Shown piece by piece: positions 13,952 to 25,450 of a stretch of 64,000 nucleotides of DNA. This DNA comes from Arabidopsis thaliana. Lineage: Eukaryota > Streptophyta > Magnoliopsida > Brassicales > Brassicaceae. The notes under the pieces were generated by a model. The model saw only the letters and a list, made by a program, of their open reading frames with translations. It made no database searches and was not told the DNA's origin. Position 1 is the stretch's first letter; every line of letters begins with the position of its first letter. Where the stretch lies: contig NC_003070.9 in the NCBI RefSeq assembly GCF_000001735.4, forward strand, positions 20,879,971 through 20,943,970, given 5' to 3'. Position numbers and translations under genes: made by a program.

Positions 13952-15423
13952 TCAATCCTCATTTTCAGGTACCTCAAAGACCATAAATTTTGCAAGAGAG
14001 GTGATTATCTTACCATCTAAAGATCTGTTTCTGCAAGAATTACTTCTGAAAATAGATGATGATAGTGACGATGAATTATGAGTCTTTCCTTGCATTCTGA
14101 TGTTGTTTGCAGCCACAGTTATTCTCTTGCCTATCGATTCGCTTTCAGAGTCTACAGGTTTCCTCTCCGGCGGTTTTGGTGTGAAGCTTTTGAAACATTC
14201 AGAGTTTTTCATCTCAGCAACTCTTGCTATTGACGGCAAAGACTTTATGGTTTCAGGTTCAGATGTGGAAGGACCAAGATATTCCCTCTTGTCAAGGCAA
14301 GTTTCTTGTCCAGATGCAACATTTCTGGAATCAGATTTGGCCCGAGATTTCTTTATCTTCTTGTCTTTACCTTGGATCAATGCAGTGACTCTTTCGATGG
14401 AGTTATCAGAACCGTGACAATGTCTAATGTGGGTTTTATCAATACTGTTAGATACGCTTGACTCTTGTGATCTGCTTACAACTCTAGCTTCTGCATGGAT
14501 AAACCAAGGCTTTTGGTTATCCAGGAAGATGTACCTTATAGGCACAGACTCCACAAGGTGGTAAAAGCGAGACTTTCGTTTAACCTATACTAAGAGAGAA
14601 GGAGAAGTTAGAATGAGTTTGCTGCAATGGTTTGAGGTTAACAAAATCAAAAGCACAGGAGTAGAAAGAAAATAAAATTGCTAGCTCATTTTCATTACCA
14701 TCAGACCATGAACTTCTATCTCCCCTACGCTCGATAAGCAACTTGCATGCGTCTTCTCGAGTTTTCCTGCAAAAAAAAAGAAAGCATTTTGCATTGATAC
14801 ATGCTCTGAATTCTTAAATAAAAAGTGTAACACAAACGAAAGATCATTAACCTTCAAATTTAAGGCAAAAGGAAGAAAAAGAAAAACAATACATGTCCAA
14901 TCTCATCTCAAGATGTCATGAAGTAACATATAAGCAATGATTCACATTCAAAGGAAATGAGCAATGCACTGTGCCCTGCCAGTCCTTAAGTGTGTAATAG
15001 ACAGAACTTCAAAAGAAAACAAACACCAATGATGCAGAAGGCAATGTGAAAAGAACATTTCTTTTAGTGCTCACCATAGGAATTCACAACCTTGAAAATT
15101 TTCATCCCAAAATGCGCATGCAAATCAGTTTCCTCACAGACCAACACATTATACATCCAGAAAGATTCAATTAGAGAATCCTATCAGTTCACCTATAAGC
15201 TAAGTTTCGAAATTGAGAAACCGAGGAAGACCAAAAACTTAATAAGAACAGTAGGCTACGGGAAACAACATTCGAAAGAGAAGACCAAAAGGGAATTTCT
15301 TTAGAGGGTGGTATCGAGCTTACTCTTGAAATCTGCTGCTGTGATATCCAGAGGAACCGCCATGACGATTCGAGTTCCCAAGCTAGTCTCAGCAAAGACA
15401 GTAACTTCTTCTGCAATAGCCAT
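13952..15423 (-). CDS. hypothetical protein, three exons, unrecognised
   Basis: Exons 15324-15423, 14699-14766 and 13952-14584 join in frame across two GT-AG introns and encode 266 residues. The N-terminal ~80 residues (MAIAEEVTVFAETSLGTRIV, then a Lys/Glu-rich helix and VGEIEVHGLMV) look like a compact alpha/beta fold, possibly ubiquitin-like; this is inference only. The rest is polar and low-complexity (SSSLSSSIFRSNS, a KKIKKSRAKS basic patch), ending in VFEVPENED. There is no signal peptide or membrane segment. The first exon faces AHG2 head to head with 269 bases between start codons, so the two probably share a bidirectional promoter. The coding call is strengthened because all three exons agree in phase and splice sites are standard. 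Confidence 0.65.
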
Positions 15424-15692
15424 TGTGTGAGAGAGCAGTGGCGAGAATTTGGTTCCTGTTGTTGTTCATCGGGAAAATAAAATACATCACGCTGTTTCAA
15501 GTCATGTTAAGACAAATGTTTGCAGTATTTATTAACCTAGAAACGGCAGGCTGTGCAAGTGTATATTTCGAAAGACTGAAATTCACAAAACGGTACCGTT
15601 TCCTCGGAATCATCATCTTTCCCTCTTTCCTTCCACCGAGAGCAAAACCTAAAAATGGTCGTTTGATTCTCTCTCTCTCTCTCCGTTCAAAA
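15424..15692. promoter_or_regulatory. shared divergent promoter/leader, hypothetical gene and AHG2
   Basis: 269 bases separate two opposite start codons. The AHG2 side carries a CT microsatellite (ctctctctctctctc, about 15668-15683) typical of plant 5' leaders. No clear TATA box is visible on either side. Confidence 0.5.
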
Positions 15693-18389
15693 ATGCGCCG
15701 GCACAAGCGATGGCCTTTGAGGTCTCTTGTCTGCAGCTTCAGCTCCTCTGCGGCGGAGACAGTTACTACTTCAACGGCAGCTTCAGCGACGGCGGCTTTT
15801 CCGTTGAAGCATGTGACAAGGTCGAACTTCGAGACGACGCTGAATGATCTACGCTCACTCGTAAAGGCTGCAGATTTCGTGGCGATTGACCTTGAGATGA
15901 CTGGCGTGACAAGCGCTCCGTGGCGAGACTCCTTAGAGTTCGACCGCTACGACGTCAGATACCTCAAAGTCAAAGACTCCGCCGAGAAATTCGCCGTCGT
16001 TCAGTTTGGTGTCTGTCCCTTTCGTTGGGATTCTCGTACTCAGTCATTCGTGTCCTACCCGTTAGTCTCTCTTTCTCTTTCTCTTTAGCTTCAATTGTGT
16101 AGCTTTGACTAAACGGGTCTCGTTTTGGGGGCAGGCACAATTTCTTTGTATTTCCTCGTCAAGAACTCACATTTGATCCACCAGCTCATGAATTTCTCTG
16201 TCAGACTACATCAATGGATTTTCTTGCCAAGTATCAGTTTGATTTCAACACCTGCATACATGAAGGTGCTTCCTTTCTCCTTTTCATTTTTGATTCTAAA
16301 GAGAGAAAAAGTGTAGCAATTTCAAGTTTGTTTCCAGAATGTGAGGAATTCACATATATTTAAATAATCCCAGGAATATCTTATTTGTCCAGACGAGAAG
16401 AGGAAGAGGCAAGTAAGCGTTTGAAAATGCTACACGGCGAGGACGGAATTGATTCATCGGGTGAAACTGAAGAGTTAAAGTTGGTGCGATTGGCAGATGT
16501 TCTTTTCGCTGCAAGGATGGAGAAATTGCTGAATGAATGGCGGTCTGGCCTGTTACATGGTGGGAATGCGTCCTCTGAGTTTCCGAGGATTTCAAATGGT
16601 TCAAACCAGAGTATGGAAACTGTGTTTCACCATATGCGTCCTGCTCTCAGTCTGAAGGGTTTCACTTCTCATCAGCTCAGAGTTCTTAACTCGGTAATGC
16701 TCTCTGTTTTACATCTTTTCTTCAGGCTATTTGTTTTTAATCAGTTGGTTTTGGATTTGGCTTTGTAGGTTTTAAGAAAGCATTTTGGAGATCTTGTGTA
16801 CATACATTCAAATGATAAAAGTTCTTCTTCACGAGACATTGTTGTGTATACTGATTCAGATTCCGACAAGGAAAACCTCATGGTAAGGTAGCATTTACGT
16901 TGCTGGAAAGATTTGTTACTAAACATTACATGTCCTTTGGATTTTAACTGAGAGTGTTGAAGTGAATTATTTGATGATAGCAAAGTTCAGGCTCGAGAGA
17001 TGATGTAGCTATAGTGTAGTAACTGATTCTTCTACTTAAAGGCCTTCTTTGATTTAGATACCATTACTGTCTCTTTTCACAGAAGGAGGCAAAGGACGAA
17101 CGCAAGAGATTGGCAGAAAGAAAAATACAATCTGCAATCGGGTTCCGTCAAGTGATTGATCTGCTTGCTTCAGAGAAAAAGCTGATCGTTGGTCACAATT
17201 GTTTCCTCGGTAAACTAGCAAGTTGCTTCTCTATACGTTTGTGAAGGTTTTGTAACTTAAAGATGCCTAACTCTAACATCTTGTTCATCTGATACAGATA
17301 TTGCACATGTATACAGCAAATTTGTGGGTCCTCTTCCTTCAACAGCTGAGAAATTCGTGGCCTCCATTAACAGTCACTTTCCTTATATTGTTGACACCAA
17401 AATACTCTTAAACGTGAATCCAATGTTGCATCAGCGGATGAAAAAGTCCAGTACATCACTGTCTTCCGCGTTTTCCTCGTTATGTCCGCAAATCGAGTTT
17501 TCTTCAAGAAGCTCTGACTCGTTTCTTCAGCAGCGTGTCAATATTGACGTTGAAATAGACAACGTTAGGTTTGTTCCTCCCTATTTTTGGCATGACACTT
17601 GACTGTTTTCTGATTTAAACTGCTTTTAACGGCTGTTTTCTCTATTTCAGGTGTTCTAACTGGAATGCAGGAGGAAAACACGAAGCCGGTTATGATGCTT
17701 TCATGACAGGTTGCATCTTTGCGCAGGCATGCAATCATCTCGGTTTTGACTTCAAACAGCATTCGCAGTTAGATGACTTTGCCCAGAACGAGAAACTTGA
17801 AAAGTACATCAACCGTCTTTATCTCAGCTGGACAAGAGGTGATATCATCGACCTTCGAACAGGCCATAGTAATGCAGATAACTGGCGAGTCTCAAAGTTC
17901 AAATACGAGAACATTGTCCTCATCTGGAACTTCCCACGAAAACTTAAGGCGAGAGGGATCAAAGAATGCATATGCAAAGCCTTTGGCTCTGCTTCTGTCA
18001 CCTCTGTCTACCACGTGGACGACTCTGCGGTTTTTGTCCTGTTTAAGAACTCAGAACTTGTCTGGGACTTCTTAGCACTCAAGCGGCAGCTGGAGTCAAG
18101 CGACGGTCCAGTCTCAGTTCTTCACCCTTTATCCAAGATCCTTGAAGGAGGAAACACTGGAGCTGCAGACTACGAAGCATACAAAGAGATTTGCAGCTCA
18201 CACGTCTCAGAGGTCATGTTCTCTGACCAAGCTGAAACAGTTGGTGTCAAATCAAGAACAAGACCCAACGCACAATGCGAGACTGAGACAAGAGAGGAGA
18301 ACACAGTCACTGTGACTCACAAAGCATCGGATTTGATTGATGCGTTTTTGGCCAATAGAGTTGAAGTCGAAACTGCTACGAGTAATTAA
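15693..18389 (+). CDS. AHG2: PARN-like poly(A)-specific ribonuclease AHG2
   Basis: DEDDh-type 3'-5' exonuclease of the PARN/CAF1 family. In Arabidopsis AHG2 trims poly(A) from mitochondrial mRNAs, and mutants are hypersensitive to ABA. Exons 15693-16060, 16135-16265, 16374-16693, 16769-16882, 17083-17209, 17298-17568 and 17651-18389 give 689 residues. Catalytic acids seen: D66 and E68 in VAIDLEMTG, D354 in HNCFLDIAHVY (its codon is split by an intron), and H454/D459 in GGKHEAGYDAFMTG. The N-terminus is rich in Arg/Ser/Ala without acids (RRHKRWPLRSLVCSFSSS), as expected for a mitochondrial presequence. The open frame continues upstream to 15423, but the upstream residues are not family-like and lie in the promoter, so the ATG at 15693 is preferred. 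Confidence 0.93.
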
Positions 18390-18534
18390 CTATGCCATCT
18401 AACATTTTTTTTGTCAACGTGAAACGCAATAATATAATACAAGATAATATGTTTTGCGATGACCAAAATTTTGATAATGAAACATATGAAATAATGTGCG
18501 GATAAAACATCTAGAACTATCAGTACTAATAAAG

Positions 18535-18918
18535 TCAAACAATTGATCTGTTGGAGATGTCAATCTCAATCAAGTTATCTTCTGCTTCAAGTTCTTCCCA
18601 AATCTCCATGATCATCATCTCCTCGTAATAATCTTCTCTACTCAGCCAACGTTTCTTCACACTCTCCAACTTTGCTTCTCTCACCAGACAGATCTCTATC
18701 AAACCCTCTTCTTCTTCATGTAGGTTGGTTTCCGTTTCCAGACTTTTAAGCTCCTCCTGATCATGACGATAAGATTTGGATTCCTTGTTACACACGGCAA
18801 TCGTGTGGAGAACGTTAGAGAGAAACAAGATTGGGATCATGCATAGATTCTTCAAGAAAGAAAGTGATAAGATCAATAGTGTCTTATTGACTCCATTTCT
18901 TGCCATTATTGGGATCAT
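18535..18918 (-). CDS. small hypothetical protein with N-terminal hydrophobic segment
   Basis: Open frame of 127 residues; a start at the second Met (MARNGVNKTLLIL, 122 residues) is as likely. A hydrophobic stretch (LLILSLSFLKNLCMIPILFL) near the N-terminus suggests a signal anchor. It is followed by a strongly acidic, charged tail (LHEEEEGLIEI, WEELEAEDNLIEID). No family recognised. It sits 3' to 3' with AHG2, 145 bases away. The composition looks like a real plant small-peptide or membrane protein, but there is no independent support for expression. Confidence 0.45.
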   Translation of the reverse strand: MIPIMARNGVNKTLLILSLSFLKNLCMIPILFLSNVLHTIAVCNKESKSYRHDQEELKSLETETNLHEEEEGLIEICLVREAKLESVKKRWLSREDYYEEMMIMEIWEELEAEDNLIEIDISNRSIV

Positions 18919-19321
18919 GAGACCTTACACAACCGACTTATTTATGGAAAAACATGGAAATCTATGTTTATCAACACTTTTGAGTTTTCCAGTCTAATGC
19001 ATTGAACATAGACAAAATCTAATAGGTACAAAGACAAAATCTGAATACATGTTTCCCATAATCTTGTAAGGGGCCCCATTAGGTCGGGACTTGTAAACAA
19101 TTGAGAAGACAGGTGTAAGATGCAGTTATGGGAGTTTTAGAGGTCAGACACATGCATTGTTGCATTGACATTCTTCCGTTGACTCTAGACATAGTTGTTG
19201 TCTTCTAATCTGAAGTCTTACCAAGAATATATCACCCTTAGTCTAAAACATAATCAAAACAAAACCACTGCAGACCACCCAGGCTTGATTGATCTGAAGA
19301 TATTGTAACAGATTTGTAGTT
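18919..19321. other. intergenic spacer
   Basis: Upstream region of the small gene on the minus strand and 3' flank of the cysteine-synthase-like gene. I see no ORF or RNA gene. Confidence 0.5.
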
Positions 19322-21170
19322 TCACTTTATGCCGAGGAACTCTAATCCGATAGCGGTTGGACTTAACCCGTATAAATTCAAGTACTTAGGGTCGTGAAAC
19401 TTGCTTAGATGTCTCATTCCGCTATCACAAAGAATGGTGACAATTGTGTGACCAGGACCAAGGGTCTGAGCCACCCTTACTGCCCCAACACAGTTCATAG
19501 CCGAGGAGCTTCCAACAAAGAGCCCATCATTCTTCAGAAGAAACCTGGGAACATAATATAGTGAGAAAGATATCAAGATCCAACTTTTACGAAATCTTTA
19601 TCAGTACTCTCTAAAACAGTTATGTCAAAACATATAAAGGAATGAGCACTACCTCGACATCTCAACCGCTTCTTTATCAGTCCCACGAAAACCACCGTCA
19701 AGTTTTGCCATCAGGAAGTTTTTAGTAAGCCTGTTGATTCCGATCCCTTCTGTTATTGTATCAAATGGGTTCTTTAGCCGACGCCCTTCAGCTTCTTCTC
19801 TTGTGTACATCACTCCCCGTGTTACTTTATTGTACAGACCAGATCCAGGAGGATCAATCAGAAAACATTTAACTCTTTCATTCTTATCCTGTATAAATGC
19901 ACCAACAAGTTATGAGTTTTTCTTTTGCTTATAACATCCACGAATTACTCATTCTTACATCTTTGATTAGTATAAGCCCTGAGTAATTATACCTGAAGAA
20001 ACCTTGAAACACCAGCTAAAGTCCCGCCTGTACCCGCAGCAGCAACAAAGGCGTCAATATTACCCTGAGTCTGGTGCCAGATTTCAGGGCCAGTACCTTC
20101 ATAATGAGCCCTATAATTTGCCAAGTTTTCAAATTGATCTGCAAAGAAGCCACCGGTAACTGAATCTGAGAATAAGGAAGGCTCTTTCACTTCCTCAACC
20201 GTGCAACCATTAGTTTTCTCCTGGTGTATGCCATTTGTTTCGCTCCCTAGTCTTCTCTTTGATGCTAACTCGTTTGCTTCGTCAGCCCGTCGCCTCGCAA
20301 TGTTGACATAGTGATCCTTGTGAGTTATTGACACTGGCCTCACTCTCTCAACAGAAGCTCCAAGGGCTTCAATTATTTGAGACTAAAATAAGTCCAACAC
20401 GATACAAATTTGAGTGTATGTACAATAATGCATACAAGGGAATTTGAATCATCATCAAGGTATTTAAAAGATATAACCTTTTCAATAGCAGCATCATCAG
20501 GTATAACAACATGACATTTACACCCATAAGCCGGAGCAACTGTAGCAAGGCTAATGGCAGTACTTCCTGCACTACCCTCAGTTACAATTCCTCCAGGGAA
20601 TAGCTTACCAGATTCCAAAGCCTAAACAGAGAAACAAAAAAAACATAATGGACTTGCTTCTCGATTTCAAAAACCACTAATATAAATAGCCAAGCTGATG
20701 ATTCAATCACTGACATTGTTAAGAGAGGTTTATGATGATCAAAAAACTTTTAAAAGTTGAAACCTTTACAATGCTAATCATAGTGTACCTCTTGAATGAT
20801 CTTGACAGCAACTCTATCTTTAACACTACCTCCTGGATTCAAAAACTCGCATTTCCCAAGAATCTGATCACCAGACGAAACAAGTAGAATGAAAATTACA
20901 TCTTTAACTCATAAATCACACTATCAGTTCGTCAGACCAAACAGAAAATAGCAAAAGAACATCGAGAAAAACCTCACATCCAGTAGCCTCAGAGAGACTA
21001 TTGATACGAATCAGAGGAGTATTGCCAATGGCATCAACAAGCCCGTTTCTCATAGTCAACTTCTCCTTCCTCTTCTTCTTCTCGGAGAGACGGAAAAAGA
21101 AGCTGTAAGAAGTAAGCATCAACAACGCCGCTGCTGCAACAACAGCGCCAGTCATATTAACAGGCGCCAT
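19322..21170 (-). CDS. PLP-dependent cysteine synthase-like enzyme, membrane anchored
   Basis: Fold-type II PLP enzyme of the cysteine synthase/CBS family (AT1G55880 by position). Exons 20973-21170, 20789-20863, 20478-20621, 19993-20382, 19653-19888 and 19322-19544 give 421 residues. Seen: GNTPLIRI at the entry of the fold; PLP lysine K81 in NPGGSVKDR; PLP phosphate loop GTGGTLAG; C-terminal GSSSAMNCVGA. An N-terminal hydrophobic stretch (VVAAAALLMLTSYSFFF, ~residues 9-25) followed by a KKKRKEK patch suggests a membrane anchor or targeting signal, which ordinary O-acetylserine (thiol) lyases lack. The substrate loop is TEGSAGST instead of the classical TSGNTG, so the substrate may not be O-acetylserine. 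It is also longer than typical OAS-TLs (~320 core), with an insert rich in polar residues around 190-230. The reaction is not provable from sequence. Confidence 0.88.
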
Positions 21171-21393
21171 TGAAGCTCAAGCTCGCCTTCTCCCGTAATC
21201 AAACCGGTGAAGTAAAATTAGGTCGTCGGCAAAACAACACTATTTCTATTATTTGTTATTCTAGCCCCCAATATTTCCTTTAGTTAAAAATAAGGCACTA
21301 ACATTTTTTAAATTATCAGATGCGTCCTTCATTTGATTTGTTCTTAAACTCGTCTCCTGAAGGCTGAAACCCTTTGCTCTCACTCCCAAAACG
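21171..21393. promoter_or_regulatory. divergent promoter between PLP enzyme and PPR gene
   Basis: 223 bases between two opposite start codons hold both leaders and promoters, so regulation is likely shared. No canonical TATA box is evident. Confidence 0.5.
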
Positions 21394-22590
21394 ATGTCGT
21401 CTCTATCTCGCGTTCTCCGTGGCACCTTCAACACTTGCCCGATCCGCCGTTTTTCCTCCGCCGCCACCGTAGTCTCCGAACCCACCGCAGTCACTGCCGC
21501 AATCTCGCCTCCTCAAAAGTCACTAACCAGTCTCGTGAATGGCGAACGAAACCCCAAACGGATCGTGGAGAAATTCAAGAAGGCATGTGAGTCGGAGCGG
21601 TTCCGGACCAACATAGCCGTGTACGATAGAACCGTGCGCCGTCTCGTAGCCGCAAAGAGATTACACTATGTCGAAGAGATTTTGGAGGAGCAGAAGAAGT
21701 ACCGCGACATGTCAAAAGAGGGATTCGCGGCGAGGATCATTTCTCTGTATGGAAAAGCCGGCATGTTTGAAAATGCACAGAAGGTGTTCGAAGAAATGCC
21801 AAACAGAGACTGCAAGAGGTCAGTGTTGTCCTTCAATGCCTTGCTTAGTGCATATAGACTTTCCAAGAAATTCGATGTGGTTGAAGAACTTTTCAATGAG
21901 TTACCTGGAAAGTTATCAATCAAACCAGATATTGTATCTTACAATACTTTGATTAAGGCATTGTGTGAGAAGGATTCTTTACCTGAAGCTGTTGCATTGC
22001 TTGATGAGATTGAGAACAAGGGACTAAAACCTGATATAGTTACATTCAACACACTTTTACTGTCTTCGTATCTAAAGGGACAGTTTGAGCTAGGGGAAGA
22101 GATATGGGCTAAAATGGTGGAGAAGAATGTAGCAATAGACATCAGGACTTACAATGCTAGGCTGCTTGGATTAGCCAATGAGGCGAAATCGAAAGAGCTA
22201 GTAAATCTCTTTGGAGAACTTAAGGCTAGTGGGCTCAAACCTGATGTTTTCAGTTTCAATGCTATGATTAGAGGATCTATCAACGAAGGAAAAATGGACG
22301 AAGCTGAAGCGTGGTACAAAGAAATTGTGAAGCATGGTTATCGTCCTGATAAAGCTACCTTTGCTTTATTGCTTCCTGCTATGTGTAAAGCAGGTGACTT
22401 TGAGTCTGCGATTGAGCTCTTCAAGGAGACATTCAGTAAGCGGTATCTTGTCGGTCAAACAACGTTGCAGCAGTTAGTTGATGAATTGGTGAAAGGGTCT
22501 AAGAGAGAAGAAGCTGAGGAGATTGTGAAGATTGCAAAGACCAATGATTTCTTAAAGTTGAAGCTAAATTTGCCGTCCCAGGAAGAGTAA
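21394..22590 (+). CDS. pentatricopeptide repeat protein, mitochondrial
   Basis: Intronless gene, 398 residues, as usual for plant P-class PPRs. The first ~40 residues are Ser/Arg-rich (SSLSRVLRGTFNTCPIRRFS) like a mitochondrial presequence. From ~residue 75 on there are about eight 35-residue helical repeats with typical signatures (VSYNTLIKALCEKDSLPEAV, PDIVTFNTLL, PDVFSFNAMIRGSINEGKMD). No E/DYW editing domain. By position this is AT1G55890, which I recall (not verifiable here) as a small-subunit mitoribosome PPR (rPPR3a). The tail from ~365 is Lys/Glu-rich. Confidence 0.93.
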   Translation: MSSLSRVLRGTFNTCPIRRFSSAATVVSEPTAVTAAISPPQKSLTSLVNGERNPKRIVEKFKKACESERFRTNIAVYDRTVRRLVAAKRLHYVEEILEEQKKYRDMSKEGFAARIISLYGKAGMFENAQKVFEEMPNRDCKRSVLSFNALLSAYRLSKKFDVVEELFNELPGKLSIKPDIVSYNTLIKALCEKDSLPEAVALLDEIENKGLKPDIVTFNTLLLSSYLKGQFELGEEIWAKMVEKNVAIDIRTYNARLLGLANEAKSKELVNLFGELKASGLKPDVFSFNAMIRGSINEGKMDEAEAWYKEIVKHGYRPDKATFALLLPAMCKAGDFESAIELFKETFSKRYLVGQTTLQQLVDELVKGSKREEAEEIVKIAKTNDFLKLKLNLPSQEE

Positions 22591-23192
22591 GTCATTTGCT
22601 ACTCTCTCACTAAGTGTCTCGTTGAATTGTGTCTGAGCAGCTTAAGCTATATGTATTTGCTGGTGTTGCTTTGTGGCTTTTCTACTTCTCTAAACTTTCC
22701 TCTGTGGAAGTAAGACTTGTTTCTTTCTATGTAGTTTCGCTTATTTCACTGGTGCAAAAAACAGCATGTAGTCGAGGTTTAGGCAGAAGAAACCCTACAA
22801 ATTTAATAAATTTTGGTTATTTGTTTTCTCTTTTTGACACGAATGAATTTATTATTTTTGTTGGAAAAATATTTTCATTTTATTTGGTAAATAAATAGTG
22901 TAAAATAACTTCATTAATTAGTTATTAAAAGCCCGAAATGCAAAAATAAAATAAAATAGATTCTCTTCTTGGTAAACAAGTAAAAAAAACAGCAAAAAAA
23001 ATAGAAAAATATCGGAGTAGAAATAAACCGACTACCAAACAGTGGATAAGAGAGTTAAAACGAGCCCATAAAACCTGTTTCCAAACAGTCCATCTGTTAA
23101 TTTTCCTTTTCTCCGATCAATTCCAAAACCCTACTTCAACCCTGCGATTCATTCATCATTCACAGAGTTTGAAGAAAACGCCGAAATCGGAA
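22591..23192. other. intergenic: PPR 3' UTR and TIM50 promoter
   Basis: AT-rich spacer. An 89-codon open frame at 22629-22898 is hydrophobic and in the 3' flank, and is not credible as a gene. Confidence 0.5.
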
Positions 23193-25450
23193 ATGGCGTC
23201 TATTGTTCTTCGATCTCGCCTGTTGCCAAGATTAGCAAAGCTCAGATCTCGTAATCTGAGATGTTTCTCTGCGGAAGCATCTTCGACGAATTCTACATCT
23301 AGGTATTCGGGAGTCACCTCTACCCAGTCGATGTTTTCTGATTTTCCACCGCCAAATCAGCCGCCACCTCCTCCTCCTCCTCAAGTGGAAGCTGCTGCCG
23401 CGGCTGCGACGGGAAAGGAGAGGAAAGGTCTTAAGTATCTTGGTTACGCACTCCTCTGGGCACTCACTGGTGCTACCGCTGCTACTGGTTACGCAAGTTT
23501 TGGTATGTACTTGCATTCATGAATTATCTTTTTTCCCTCTCGTAGATTTCTAGTACAAAGTTGTTTTTGCTGTGAAATGCGAGTAAAAATGTGTTATGGT
23601 TTGCTTAATCGTGGCATTGCATTACATTTTCACATATCAGTCTTTTGAATTCAGTGTTCTTCACTTGGTAGAACTGTGTCTTTCTTCGTTATGTTGACTC
23701 TTTTTAGTTCTGATTATACTTGTTTGTTTCGTTATGCAGCTTACACGATAGATGAAGTGAATGAAAAGACTAAGGCGTTCCGAGAATCAGCTACGAAGAC
23801 ACCAGTTATTAAATCTTCTGGCATTGATGTGATTGATGTGAGTAAGCTTGGTAGCCTTGAGTCGCTGTCAAATTAATGTTGATCATAACTTGCTTCTGTA
23901 TTAGTTGACTTTCTTTAGTCTCTGGCTTTCAAATGCGTGCTGCCATGTTTCTCTGCTTCAAGGTATTGTTTATAAGCTTCTCTGAATTAATACCCTTTAT
24001 ACTCATCTTTCTGCAGAAATATCAGACTAAGTTGTACTCTGCTGCAATGACAGGTATAGTTCTTGCGCCTCTGTCATCATAACTAATAGTATGTCTTTAA
24101 TTAAGCATAGCATGAGTTGGTTTGCTTGAATTTTGATCAGGTTCTGCTAGAGCCATTGATAAGTATTTAGAGCTTAGGGAAATTGTGGAGGAACAAGTGA
24201 AAGTACGTCCTTTCACCGAGACACAACTTTTCTTTTTCTTGCATCTTCTTTTTTCTTCTAGAATTCTTATTTTTTGTCTGGTTCCTTATAGGGCTTCACG
24301 GAACCTCTCTCGGAAAAGCTTCTTCCGGATCTGCACCCCGCAGAACAGCATGTCTTCACTCTAGTTCTTGATTTAAATGAGACACTGCTTTACACTGACT
24401 GGAAGGTAACATTTCATTTATTTACTGATCATCAAAATACTTGCATCATAGATGTGAATATGTGACTCAGAGTATCTATGTTATGAAACAAAGCAGTTCT
24501 GGTGAACTACTTTGTTTTCTTAAGTAGTGCTGTATTTAACTTTTCCTGCCTTTTCATTTACAAAAATGTCTAGCGGGAAAGAGGGTGGAGGACATTCAAA
24601 AGACCAGGTGTCGATGCATTCTTGGAGCATCTTGGGAAATTCTATGAGATTGTCGTGTATTCTGACCAGATGGAGATGGTAAAGTCCCAATTGGTTTTTC
24701 TTTTTTCTCCTTTTTTGCTTGTAATATCATAGTAATGCGACTACTAACGCTTGTTTCATTACTTGTAGTATGTACTCCCGGTCTGTGAGAAATTAGACCC
24801 AAATGGCTACATACGTTATAAGCTAGCAAGAGGCGCTACTAAATATGAAAATGGAAAGCACTATAGGGTACGTAAGCAGCTAGCTTATCTTGTCAAAGCA
24901 TACTTTCTGACTTGCCCGAGTAACTGTTTCTCAACTAACTATTAAAATTCCTGCTGCAGGATCTGTCAAAGCTGAACAGAGATCCGAAGAAGATTCTGTT
25001 TGTTAGCGCAAATGCCTTTGAATCAACCCTTCAGCCAGAAAATAGCGTGCCAATCAAGCCTTACAAACTAGAAGCTGATGACACAGCCCTAGTTGACCTG
25101 ATACCCTTCCTTGAATGTAAGTATTGGTGAACTGAGGGATAAGTTCTGTTCCAGTCCGTGAACTGCCTGTATCAATTTTGTTTGGTTGATCTTCCTGTTT
25201 GGGTTATGCAGATGTTGCACGTAACAGTCCAGCAGACATCAGACCGGTTCTGGCCTCTTTTGAGAGAAAAGATATTGCCAAAGAGTTCATTGACAGGTCC
25301 ATAGAGTATCAAAAGTGAGTCGATCAGAGCTTTTTTTTTACCCTATCGTATCAATGCAAAATCTGTTGGTAGTGTCCCACTAAGAGTGTCATATCTCTAT
25401 GCAGGCGAAAGCAAGGACAACTGGGACAAGGTCGATTCTGGAGGCGTTAA
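23193..25450 (+). CDS. TIM50: TIM50, mitochondrial inner-membrane import receptor
   Basis: Subunit of the TIM23 presequence translocase that receives precursors in the intermembrane space. Exons 23193-23502, 23740-23837, 24017-24053, 24141-24202, 24292-24405, 24574-24678, 24769-24867, 24960-25116, 25212-25314 and 25405-25450 join in frame to 376 residues. Order: basic Ser/Arg presequence (1-30), proline run (PPPPPPPQ), one membrane span around 88-105 ([20 protein letters not shown]), then the FCP1/NLI-like domain ([39 protein letters not shown]). The phosphatase signature DxDxT reads DLNET here, so the second Asp is lost, as expected for a non-catalytic Tim50. The start is the ATG at 23193; the in-frame extension upstream lacks an ATG. 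Confidence 0.95.

Noticed and set aside
15423..15692. Upstream extension of the AHG2 frame
   Set aside because: In frame, but the residues are hydrophobic/random and overlap the divergent promoter and CT-rich leader; the ATG at 15693 gives the expected protein.
22629..22898. 89-codon frame after the PPR gene
   Set aside because: Located in the 3' UTR, AT-rich composition, no ATG-anchored family match; likely chance.
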